Source: an uncultured Parabacteroides sp. (GTDB lineage Bacteria > Bacteroidota > Bacteroidia > Bacteroidales > Tannerellaceae). From it: a stretch of DNA of 64,000 bases. The stretch covers positions 62,001 to 126,000 of the forward strand of contig CALCST010000023.1 in NCBI GenBank assembly GCA_937894065.1, given 5' to 3'. Below, piece after piece: positions 17,300-24,504 of this stretch. The notes below the pieces were generated by a model. It searched no databases. It was not told the origin of the DNA and worked only from the letters and a program-made list of their open reading frames with translations. A program made the translations under genes and the position numbers. How positions within the stretch are numbered: the stretch's first letter is position 1; each line of letters opens with the position of its first letter.

Positions 17300-18112
17300 A
17301 TGAAAAGAGGAATAATTATATCATTGATTTTTGTTTTGACAACTTGTTTTCAGGCGTTTTCGCAGATTTGGGTACATTTTGAGTGGGGAAAACATGACTG
17401 TCGGGAATGTGCATGGATGTGCAGTTCCTTGCATTTGTCGCCTAGGGCACAAATAGAGTATCAGAAGATTATCCATAAATATGGAAAGAAAATAGAAAAA
17501 GAGGCTCTGAGGGATTATCATTACTGGGACCGTTCTGCTGAGAGAATATATAAATACAGAATGCAGCGCGACAGAGAATTGCAGAGATTGCTTAACCCAG
17601 CCCAGTTCAGACAGTTCATCAGACTTTCACGAGCAAAGCCGATTCGGATACATGACTACAGAGGCTGGTATATGAATCCTCATCATCCGGATTGGCATCC
17701 TTCATATGATTGCTACAGATGGGAAGATTCATATTGGGATTGCCGTTGGGATTATTTGGATGGTCATTGGCATTCACACTTTGATATTAATCTGTGGCAG
17801 CCGCCGCATAACGTTCCGCGTCCTCAGCCGCGTCCGGAAGTCCGTCCGCCGCATAATGCCCATAAACCTGGCAAGCCATTGCCTCCTGCAAACAGACCGA
17901 AGGATAAAAATCATTACAGCAGCAGAGACGACAGGAATCCGGGCCGTACGCAAGTAGGAAGCCATTCTGCCGGAGGAAGAACGGAAACTATAGTCAACGG
18001 ACGTTCAAGTTATAGCAGCAGTAGCAAAAGAAATGATAAAGTGAAAACTCAAGCTCCTGCCAAAAGAAGTTCTAACAATAAGGAAAATAAGGGAGGACGC
18101 TCGTCAAGGTAG
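17300..18112 (+). CDS. Secreted Trp/His/Asp-rich protein with basic Pro/Ser-rich tail (unrecognised)
   Basis: A 270-residue exported protein of unknown function. The ATG at 17300 follows a purine-rich GAGGAGGAAAGAG site, and the signal peptide ends at FQAFSQ. Residues 28-115 contain a Cys-containing segment (HDCRECAWMC, a possible metal site) and a charged helical stretch. Residues 115-165 are packed with Trp, His, Asp and Tyr (GWYMNPHHPDWHPSYDCYRW). The last 100 residues are disordered, rich in Pro, then Arg, Lys, Ser and Asn. The layout suggests a periplasmic metal- or polymer-binding protein, but this is inference. Confidence 0.65.
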   Translation: MKRGIIISLIFVLTTCFQAFSQIWVHFEWGKHDCRECAWMCSSLHLSPRAQIEYQKIIHKYGKKIEKEALRDYHYWDRSAERIYKYRMQRDRELQRLLNPAQFRQFIRLSRAKPIRIHDYRGWYMNPHHPDWHPSYDCYRWEDSYWDCRWDYLDGHWHSHFDINLWQPPHNVPRPQPRPEVRPPHNAHKPGKPLPPANRPKDKNHYSSRDDRNPGRTQVGSHSAGGRTETIVNGRSSYSSSSKRNDKVKTQAPAKRSSNNKENKGGRSSR

Positions 18113-18134
18113 TTTAAATATTGTTTTTTTGTAG

Positions 18135-18142
18135 TATCTTTG
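18135..18142 (+). promoter_or_regulatory. -7 box upstream of rlmB
   Basis: TATCTTTG, an exact TAnnTTTG match. Transcription would begin near 18149, placing the dispersed repeat at 18157-18302 inside the rlmB 5' leader. Confidence 0.55.
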
Positions 18143-18156
18143 TATTGAAATAACTG

Positions 18157-18302
18157 AGGTTTCGCAAAATTGACAATGTTTTTTAAAAACAGAGTTCATA
18201 GAGTTACAGAGGTTTTTTAGTTGACAAGTTGACAAGACTTCAGGTAAAAAAGATATTTCTACTTGACTTCTTAACTCCTAGACTCCTTTAAAGCTTAACT
18301 TT
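18157..18302 (-). repeat. Dispersed octamer-type repeat in the rlmB leader
   Basis: It starts AGGTTTCGCAAAATTGAC and contains AGTTGACAAGTTGACAAG followed by ACTTCAGG (the family signature on the minus strand). It ends with five 8-bp units at 18262-18301: CTTGACTT, CTTAACTC, CTAGACTC, CTTTAAAG, CTTAACTT. Confidence 0.7.
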
Positions 18303-18348
18303 AGGATTTTAAACGAATAAAAAGATAACATCAATCTTTAATAGACAG

Positions 18349-19092
18349 ATGAAGGAAAACGAAATGATTTTTGGCATTCGTGCCGTTATTGAAGCAATAC
18401 AGGCAGGGAAGGAAGTGGATAAAATCCTTGTCAAGCGCGAATTGCAAGGAGAATTGGTAAAGGAACTGTTTGAAGTTTTGAAAGGAACAGAGATTCCTGT
18501 TCAGAGAGTTCCTCAGGAAAGACTGGACCGTTATACACGTAAGAACCATCAAGGAGTAATAGCTTTCGTATCTGCTGTTACATATCAGAAATTGGAAGAT
18601 ATCATACCTTTCGTGTATGAACAGGGAAAGGATCCGTTCATTGTCCTTTTAGATGGTGTTACTGATGTCCGTAATTTCGGCGCCATTGCCAGAACTTGTG
18701 AGTGTGCCGGTGTGGATGCTATTGTTATTCCGGCTAAGGGAAGCGTAACTGTGAATGCTGATGCAGTAAAAACTTCGGCAGGAGCATTGCATGTTTTGCC
18801 AGTTTGTAAGGAAAAAAGCATCAATCAGGCAATCCGTTTCTTGCAGCAGAGCGGAGTTAAAGTTTATGCTGCGAGCGAGAAGGCTGCGGAAAATTATACC
18901 AACATCAAATATGATGGTCCTGTTGCCATTGTTATGGGTGCGGAAGATACGGGAGTGTCGATGGACAATCTTCGCATATGCGATGCGATGGTTAAGATTC
19001 CTCAGTTTGGAACAATCGGTTCGCTTAATGTTTCGGTAGCTTCGTCAATTCTTGTTTACGAAGTGGTTCGCCAGAGAATGTTGAATAGTTAA
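18349..19092 (+). CDS. rlmB: 23S rRNA (guanosine-2'-O)-methyltransferase, TrmH/SpoU family
   Basis: A 247-residue SPOUT methyltransferase that probably methylates the ribose of a guanosine in 23S rRNA domain V. It has the N-terminal substrate-binding domain (GIRAVIEAIQAGKEVDKIL) and the three SpoU motifs: LDGVTDVRNFGAIART, VAIVMGAEDTGVS, and IPQFGTIGSLNVSVASSI, which form the SAM-binding trefoil knot. The length fits RlmB. Other TrmH-family members target tRNA, so the exact position modified is inferred. Its leader carries a dispersed repeat copy. Confidence 0.88.
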   Translation: MKENEMIFGIRAVIEAIQAGKEVDKILVKRELQGELVKELFEVLKGTEIPVQRVPQERLDRYTRKNHQGVIAFVSAVTYQKLEDIIPFVYEQGKDPFIVLLDGVTDVRNFGAIARTCECAGVDAIVIPAKGSVTVNADAVKTSAGALHVLPVCKEKSINQAIRFLQQSGVKVYAASEKAAENYTNIKYDGPVAIVMGAEDTGVSMDNLRICDAMVKIPQFGTIGSLNVSVASSILVYEVVRQRMLNS

Positions 19093-19109
19093 TAGAAAGG
19101 AAAGAAATA

Positions 19110-19148
19110 CGGTTGGTTGGAATGTTTTTCCCGGCCAACCGGTTTATT
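19110..19148 (+). terminator. Weak hairpin after rlmB
   Basis: CGGTTGG at 19110-19116 pairs with CCAACCG at 19135-19141, followed by TTTATTTA. The stem is only 7 bp. It may be an rlmB terminator or a structure in the ridA leader. Confidence 0.45.
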
Positions 19149-19176
19149 TATAGAAAACTCAAATTATATAAATCTT

Positions 19177-19557
19177 ATGAAAAAGATAATTGCTACTAAA
19201 AATGCTCCTGCAGCTATCGGCCCTTATAATCAGGCAGTAAAAGTTGGTAATATGTTGTTCGCTTCAGGACAGTTAGGATTGAATCCTGAAACAGGAGATT
19301 TTGCTGAAGGCGGAATCAAAGAACAGACAGAACAGGCATTCCGTAACGTAAAAGCTATTTTGGCTGAAGCTGGAATGACAATTGACAATGTGGTTAAGAC
19401 AACAGTATTCTTGGCTGATATGGCTGATTTCGCTGCTATGAACGAAGTTTATGCTTCACAGTTCAACGGTGATTTCCCTGCACGTTCAGCAGTTGCAGTG
19501 AAGACTTTGCCAAAGAATGGTTTGGTGGAAGTTGAAGTTATTGCTGTAAATGATTAA
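19177..19557 (+). CDS. ridA: RidA family enamine/imine deaminase
   Basis: A 126-residue cytoplasmic protein of the YjgF/YER057c/UK114 family, which hydrolyses reactive enamine/imine intermediates such as 2-aminoacrylate. Typical motifs are APAAIGPYNQAVKVGNMLF, SGQLGLNPETG, FRNVKAILAEAGM, KTTVFLADMADFAAMNEVY and PARSAVAVKTLPKNGLVEVE. The Arg in PARSAV is the conserved substrate-binding residue. The ATG at 19177 gives the normal family length; the longer TTG start would run through a hairpin. A bidirectional terminator follows. Confidence 0.93.
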   Translation: MKKIIATKNAPAAIGPYNQAVKVGNMLFASGQLGLNPETGDFAEGGIKEQTEQAFRNVKAILAEAGMTIDNVVKTTVFLADMADFAAMNEVYASQFNGDFPARSAVAVKTLPKNGLVEVEVIAVND

Positions 19558-19637
19558 TGATTTACATTTACTTTCAGATAAAATTCCTTGCCAGTCTTGT
19601 ATCTAAAGTTGGTAGTTATAAGGGAATTTAAACAAAC

Positions 19638-19680
19638 AATCAGCCAATCAATTACATTCAGATGTATTGGTTGGCTGATT
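19638..19680. terminator. Bidirectional terminator between ridA and the MarR gene
   Basis: AATCAGCCAATCAAT at 19638-19652 pairs with ATTGGTTGGCTGATT at 19666-19680, 15 pairs with one wobble, and an inner ACAT/ATGT stem. T-rich sequence follows on the plus strand and converging genes flank it. Confidence 0.8.
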
Positions 19681-19708
19681 TTCTTGCCTCATCTCGGACT
19701 GAATACCA

Positions 19709-20152
19709 TTATTCAAAATCTTCAAGGATTGAATGTAGGCGTTTTAAGTCAGCATTACTTTTCTTAATAGTGCTCAATCCGATTTCTTTTTCAATGTAAG
19801 AATACAGTTCATAAATAGCTGGATTTATCTTTTGTTGTAAATCCACTCCAAGTTCCGTAAGATAAACACAATTGTTTCTTCGGTCGACTTTACTCTCTTC
19901 ACGTCTCACGAAACCGCGTTTTTCCATATTGGTCATCAGACTAGTCAGGCTTGCTTTGTCTTTTGCGGTTCTTTCTGCCAAAGTTTGTTGGCTGATACCT
20001 TGTTCTTGCCATAGGCAGCTTAATATTTGAAACATTTCAAAAGTAATGCCTGTATTGTGTTTTTTCAGAACACGTTGCATGGCTTTCTTAAAAGCCATCC
20101 TTGTGTGTATTATTTGCAACACACATTCTCTTGCTTCTTTTCCGTTTTGCAT
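19709..20152 (-). CDS. MarR family transcriptional regulator
   Basis: A 147-residue winged-helix DNA-binding protein. The central region shows the MarR pattern: FQILSCLWQEQGISQQTLAERTAKDKASLTSLMTNMEKRGFVRREESKVDRRNNCVYLTELG, covering the recognition helix and the wing (DRRNN). MarR proteins are homodimeric repressors or activators released by small ligands, often phenolics or antibiotics. It is monocistronic. A TATCTTTG -7 box lies at 20193-20186 on the minus strand. Its target could be itself or a distant gene; no adjacent efflux gene makes the target clear. Confidence 0.88.
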   Translation of the reverse strand: MQNGKEARECVLQIIHTRMAFKKAMQRVLKKHNTGITFEMFQILSCLWQEQGISQQTLAERTAKDKASLTSLMTNMEKRGFVRREESKVDRRNNCVYLTELGVDLQQKINPAIYELYSYIEKEIGLSTIKKSNADLKRLHSILEDFE

Positions 20153-20344
20153 AATGTATGATATTCATTTTTCTTTACCCTAATGCAAAGATATGTTTAT
20201 TTAGAATAAAAATAAAGAATATGATGTTTTTATGGTATATAAAGTAATATTATTAAACTAAATATATGGGTATTTGATGCATTTATAAGGCGTTTACTGT
20301 ATAAATACAAAAATAGTGATTTATCGTGAATTCCATAATTATTG

Positions 20345-20839
20345 TTACGTTAGTTTTTCCTTTCTTTTCTTTATTATGCCTTTGATATTCCTATCTTTGT
20401 AAACAAAGCTTCTTTGTAAATTATAATTCCAAAAAAAGCCTACCATTAACGAAACAAACATTTTACAAACAATGAAAAGGTTATCAAAAAAGCCTGATAA
20501 AGTTTCTTGTACCCAAGCATTAGCTGTAATAGTTTCAGTAAGAAGATAGGTTCCATAGGTATTTAGGAAAATACTTCCTATCCATACCAATGTGTATTTG
20601 ATGAAAACGAATTCCATACGGCATCCGCCATCCTTGAAAGTCCATTTATAGTTGATTATACAGTTGACAATACCACCACAAATTGCACCGCTGAAAGTAG
20701 CTACAACATAATATACACTAAAGATATTTGCTAATATAATTGTTGTGCTAAAATCAACCAAACTTGAAATTTGTGAAGCAAATTGAGCTTTCATAAAGGT
20801 TATCAAACCTCTTTTTGTCCATTTTATTTTATCGGTCAT
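20345..20839 (-). CDS. GtrA-like membrane protein
   Basis: A 164-residue integral membrane protein with four predicted helices, the hallmark of the GtrA/DPMS1 family (pfam GtrA-like). Members help move lipid-linked sugars across the inner membrane. Typical segments are FMKAQFASQISSLVDFSTTII, GGIVNCIINYKWTF and the final SLMVGFFWNYNLQRSFVYKD. It is alone on the minus strand with no glycosyltransferase neighbour, so its lipid-sugar partner is unknown. Confidence 0.85.
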   Translation of the reverse strand: MTDKIKWTKRGLITFMKAQFASQISSLVDFSTTIILANIFSVYYVVATFSGAICGGIVNCIINYKWTFKDGGCRMEFVFIKYTLVWIGSIFLNTYGTYLLTETITANAWVQETLSGFFDNLFIVCKMFVSLMVGFFWNYNLQRSFVYKDRNIKGIIKKRKEKLT

Positions 20840-21279
20840 TAAGCAACTGTTATAAAATCAAACTTAAAAAAGACATAACAATAGTCTGTCATCATCACAA
20901 AAACTTTTTCCGGATAATATTACTTCTTAAAATATTAGAAAGTATTATTTGGTAAAAGCTAAAGCTTATATCCTTATAAATGAAATTTCTTTCTTGTTAT
21001 ACTCAAGAAGGTTTTTCATTGTTTTTGTATTCCTCAAAAATAAAGAGTTGAGAATTGGGATTTACTATCTCAATTTACAACTCCTTAATTATATATTTAT
21101 TTTTTATAAGTCTCTCTAATTATTTAAATACAAAATAATCATAGTAAGACGGTACAAATATAGACAAAATTTATTTTCTACAGACTGTTATCAATTAAAT
21201 ATATCTTAAACATTGAATTTTTGTCATTTTAGAACCAATTTGAAAAATTGGCAATATTTATCAAATCAGATTATAGATA
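20840..21279. other. AT-rich spacer, no gene seen
   Basis: No coding ORF was found. It contains a weak inverted repeat at about 21045-21095 (GAGTTGAGAATTG ... CAATTTACAACTC), which may be a degraded relative of the dispersed repeats or a terminator for the minus-strand menF operon. Confidence 0.5.
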
Positions 21280-22368
21280 TTAAAGAAACAGACGTTCCAT
21301 TGTCATCATTTTGTCTTCTGTTTCGTTCCATTCATCCTCCAGTGAAGATGACGGTAATAATCCGCCTCCGGCATAGAAGGTGAATTTGTCTGGACTTATA
21401 TTCATACAGCGGAGATTCACATATAAATCACTATGTCCGCCCGGTTTTAGCATACCGATAAATCCGGAATAATAACTTCTGTCATATCCTTCTTCCTTAA
21501 GAATAAATTCATAAGCAGTTTCTTTAGGAAGACCACAAACAGCAGGAGTGGGGTGAAGTACTTTAAGAACTTTACCTATTATATTCTCATCGTAAAGATT
21601 AAATATGAATTCCGTTTTAAGATGAGATAATTCACCGGCTTTGACAGGAAACGGACCTTTGCTTTCCGTAAGAATGTTTAACGATAATAACTTCTGTCTG
21701 ATATATGTTGCAACTAAGGCTTGTTCCCGAATGTTTTTTTCATCCCATGTTTCTGGAAGTTTTCCATCTTTAAGCCTTTGTGTACCGGCAAGAGCAACTG
21801 TCTGCCATTTGTTTTTACTTCCGGCAAGTAATATTTCAGGAGTGCTACCCATCCAAATACCAGTTTGCGGAGTATAACAAATGTATACATATGAATATAT
21901 GTATCTTTTTATGGCTCTAAGAAAAGCTGTTGTAATAGAAACATTTCCTCGCCTTTGTACTGTTTTTTTTCTGGACAAGACTAGTTTCTCTTGTTTATTT
22001 GAAACAAGCTCTTGCAGGAAATTGTTGAATTTCAACTTATAATCTGATATGTCTTTCTCTTCTGATACAAAAGAATAACCGGAAGGATTGCTATGCAAAT
22101 CACAATTGTCAGAAATTTCTTCTATTTCTATGTAACCAGTGTCCTCAGGAGAAATTAATACAATCGGGTGGGCATCAGAAATATTGAACGGAGCGATGAC
22201 AAAACCGCTCCGTCCATTTAAAGATTCTATATCGTAAAGTAAAGAAGGTGATTCTTTTGTTTGTATTGCGTAATGAATACATGTTTCACCGGGAATTCTC
22301 CACAGAGCAAAAGACTTCTTTTGATTAATAAGACTATCAATCTTTGTGTTTAAATTTGTTTTAGTCAT
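21280..22368 (-). CDS. menF: Isochorismate synthase (menaquinone pathway)
   Basis: A 362-residue chorismate-utilising enzyme that makes isochorismate, the first step of the classical menaquinone route. The C-terminal catalytic domain shows KLVLSRKKTVQ, the TPEILLAGSKNKWQTVALAGTQR segment, LKTEFIFNLYDE, and the motif HPTPAVCGLPKETAYEFI. The ATG at 22368 was chosen because it overlaps the upstream stop in ATGA form; the longer frame reads through the upstream gene. It is the last gene of the minus-strand operon. menD, menH, menB, menC and menE are not in the window. A siderophore-type role (EntC) is less likely given the thioesterase neighbour. Confidence 0.85.
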   Translation of the reverse strand: MTKTNLNTKIDSLINQKKSFALWRIPGETCIHYAIQTKESPSLLYDIESLNGRSGFVIAPFNISDAHPIVLISPEDTGYIEIEEISDNCDLHSNPSGYSFVSEEKDISDYKLKFNNFLQELVSNKQEKLVLSRKKTVQRRGNVSITTAFLRAIKRYIYSYVYICYTPQTGIWMGSTPEILLAGSKNKWQTVALAGTQRLKDGKLPETWDEKNIREQALVATYIRQKLLSLNILTESKGPFPVKAGELSHLKTEFIFNLYDENIIGKVLKVLHPTPAVCGLPKETAYEFILKEEGYDRSYYSGFIGMLKPGGHSDLYVNLRCMNISPDKFTFYAGGGLLPSSSLEDEWNETEDKMMTMERLFL

Positions 22369-23594
22369 TTCTTCTTTAAAATGCTGTTTACTACACGAAC
22401 TGATGAAACCAGTTTGTCTGTTGAAGTATATATGTTCACATCCCAAACATGAGAAGAGCGACCTTTATGTATAATAGAACCAACAGCTCTTACTGTATCT
22501 CCTTCATGAGCTGAAGACATATGGTTTCCGCTTACTTGCATACCGACAACCATTTCGTCAGGATTTGCTATTAACATTGAACCTAAGCCAGCAACGGTTT
22601 CTGCGAGTGCCAGAGTTGCTCCACCATGCAAAATACCGAATGGTTGTCTTGTTCTCTCGTCAACAGGCATTGTCGCTTCAACTCTGTTATCTGATACATA
22701 AGTATATTGTATACCAAGGTTTCCCATAAGAGCATGTTTGCCTCTGGCATTAAGTTGTTCCAAAGGTATTTCAGTAGGTTTGATGCTCGTTAGTAAAGCC
22801 TTTTCTATAGCAGCAGCAACACCATTCTCTTCGTTGCTTAGTGTGATAAAATCAGCACAGGCTTTTACAGAATCTCGTGCATTGCCCATTGCTATACTTG
22901 TTCCTGCAAGTTGTAGCATACTGACATCAGCAACGCCGTCACCTATAGCAACAACCTCATCAGTTGATAGTTTTAATTCTTGAATCAATAGAGCCAAGGT
23001 GTTTCCTTTGTCAACTGTAGGTGGAACAACTTCAAGAAAATAATCTTCAGAGCGGAAAACATCAGCCATACCGGCAAGACGCTTTTTCCAGTGATTCTCC
23101 AATGATACAAGTTCTTCAGTATTGTCGCTGGTTAATACACATTTTGAAGGACGGAATTCTATATTCGCAAAATCATTTATCTTGACAACTTCAAGATTAT
23201 TAATCTTTGCTTCACTTATGATGTGCTCATTATCTGCTTGTTCGGTAAACAGCTTGTTACCTTTGTAAGTGAAGATTGCAAAATCATTTCTTTTCGCCTT
23301 TTTATCCAAATATGCCAATAAATCATTCTCGAGTCTTTTCTCGAAAATAACATCTCCTGTTTGCATATTTATGATTTGCGCACCGTTATATGAAATCACG
23401 TAACCGCCGTAGTGATTAAGCTCCAATTTATTGGCAATTGGTAAGATGCCGCTTGTTGGTCTTCCCGAAGCCAATACAATTTGTATTCCCATCTGCTGAG
23501 CTTTGCGCACAGCTGCAATATTATGGGGAGAAACTTCTTTTGCTTCATTCAAAAGAGTTCCGTCAACATCAAGAACTAATAACTTATACTTCAT
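22365..23594 (-). CDS. HAD-IIB (Cof-type) phosphatase fused to hotdog thioesterase, likely DHNA-CoA thioesterase
   Basis: A 409-residue fusion. Residues 1-265 form a Cof-type HAD hydrolase, with LVLDVDGTLLNE at the start, LASGRPTSG, and the late motifs KGNTLALLIQELKL and AIGDGVADVSMLQLAG. Residues 270-409 form a hotdog thioesterase of the PaaI/MenI type, with the motif FGILHGGATLALAETVAGLGS. Its stop overlaps the menF start, so the hotdog half is plausibly the 1,4-dihydroxy-2-naphthoyl-CoA thioesterase of menaquinone synthesis. The role of the phosphatase half is unknown. A TATATTTG -7 box lies at 23626-23619. Confidence 0.85.
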   Translation of the reverse strand: MKYKLLVLDVDGTLLNEAKEVSPHNIAAVRKAQQMGIQIVLASGRPTSGILPIANKLELNHYGGYVISYNGAQIINMQTGDVIFEKRLENDLLAYLDKKAKRNDFAIFTYKGNKLFTEQADNEHIISEAKINNLEVVKINDFANIEFRPSKCVLTSDNTEELVSLENHWKKRLAGMADVFRSEDYFLEVVPPTVDKGNTLALLIQELKLSTDEVVAIGDGVADVSMLQLAGTSIAMGNARDSVKACADFITLSNEENGVAAAIEKALLTSIKPTEIPLEQLNARGKHALMGNLGIQYTYVSDNRVEATMPVDERTRQPFGILHGGATLALAETVAGLGSMLIANPDEMVVGMQVSGNHMSSAHEGDTVRAVGSIIHKGRSSHVWDVNIYTSTDKLVSSVRVVNSILKKK

Positions 23595-23675
23595 AACCTG
23601 TCAATTTTCGATTATCTACAAATATAAGAAACACTTTTGACAAAGTCGAATATTTAAGTTCATAAGTTTTGGCGT

Positions 23676-24491
23676 TTATCCTTTTTTCAATAGAGCATTG
23701 ACAAAATGAGCAACACCGTCTTCGTCGTTTGTATGTTCTGTTATAATATCTGCTTCCGCTTTAACAGCTTCTTGCGCATTAGCCATAGCTACACCAAGTC
23801 CTGCAAATTTAATCATTGTCAAGTCATTGAACCCATCTCCAATAGCAATAGTATTTTCTTGCTTAATTCCTATTTTATTTATTAGATTAGATATAGAAGC
23901 CGCTTTGTCAATTCCTTTAGGAACAAGTTCTAAAAAAAATGCTTCGGAACGGAATATGTTTATTTTGTCACCGATTTCTTCTTTTAGTTTTTCTGCAAGT
24001 GGAATTAGTAATTCCGGTTCAGCAACAGCCAGACATTTGTCTGCTGGCAATTCTAAATCTCTAAGGAAATTGTCTGTTTCCTGCAATTCCATTTTATTAA
24101 GGAATGATTCATATTGGACATATTTATCATTAATGTTTTCTGTAATAATTTTAGGTCCGTTATATGATAATATGGAAACAGCAGCTTCTTTAGTTCTGTT
24201 GTATAATATCGGTAGAACTTCATTTGGAAGAGCTTGCTCAAACATAATAGTGTTAGTACCATATTCTATTACTCTTCCTCCATTAAAGGCCAGAATATAA
24301 CCATGATATTTTTGCATTTCCAACTCTTCTGCTAAAGGGACTATACCATAAGTTGGTCTGCCTGATGCCAACGCAATACGTAAACCTTTTCTCTGTGCAT
24401 TAAGCAGAACTTCTTTAGTAAATGGAGTTATTTCTTTTTTACTATTTGTCAGAGTTCCGTCAAGATCTAAAATTAAGAGCTTTGAATTCAT
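23676..24491 (-). CDS. HAD-IIB (Cof-type) phosphatase
   Basis: A 271-residue cytoplasmic phosphatase. Motifs are LILDLDGTLTNSKKE, LASGRPTYG, KGIDKAASISNLI and IAIGDGFNDLTMIKFAGLGVAMANA. It closely parallels the N-terminal half of the neighbouring HAD-hotdog fusion in order and wording (for example EELEMQKYHGYILAFNG against NKLELNHYGGYVISYNG), so the two are likely tandem paralogues. Substrates of this class are sugar phosphates or cofactor phosphates. It starts 13 bp after the helicase gene stop, within the operon. Confidence 0.87.
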   Translation of the reverse strand: MNSKLLILDLDGTLTNSKKEITPFTKEVLLNAQRKGLRIALASGRPTYGIVPLAEELEMQKYHGYILAFNGGRVIEYGTNTIMFEQALPNEVLPILYNRTKEAAVSILSYNGPKIITENINDKYVQYESFLNKMELQETDNFLRDLELPADKCLAVAEPELLIPLAEKLKEEIGDKINIFRSEAFFLELVPKGIDKAASISNLINKIGIKQENTIAIGDGFNDLTMIKFAGLGVAMANAQEAVKAEADIITEHTNDEDGVAHFVNALLKKG

Positions 24492-24504
24492 ATTTTATAA
24501 TATC

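Noticed and set aside
22369..22446. N-terminal extension of menF
   Set aside because: It lies inside the upstream fusion gene in another frame; the ATG at 22368 overlaps that gene's stop in normal coupled form.
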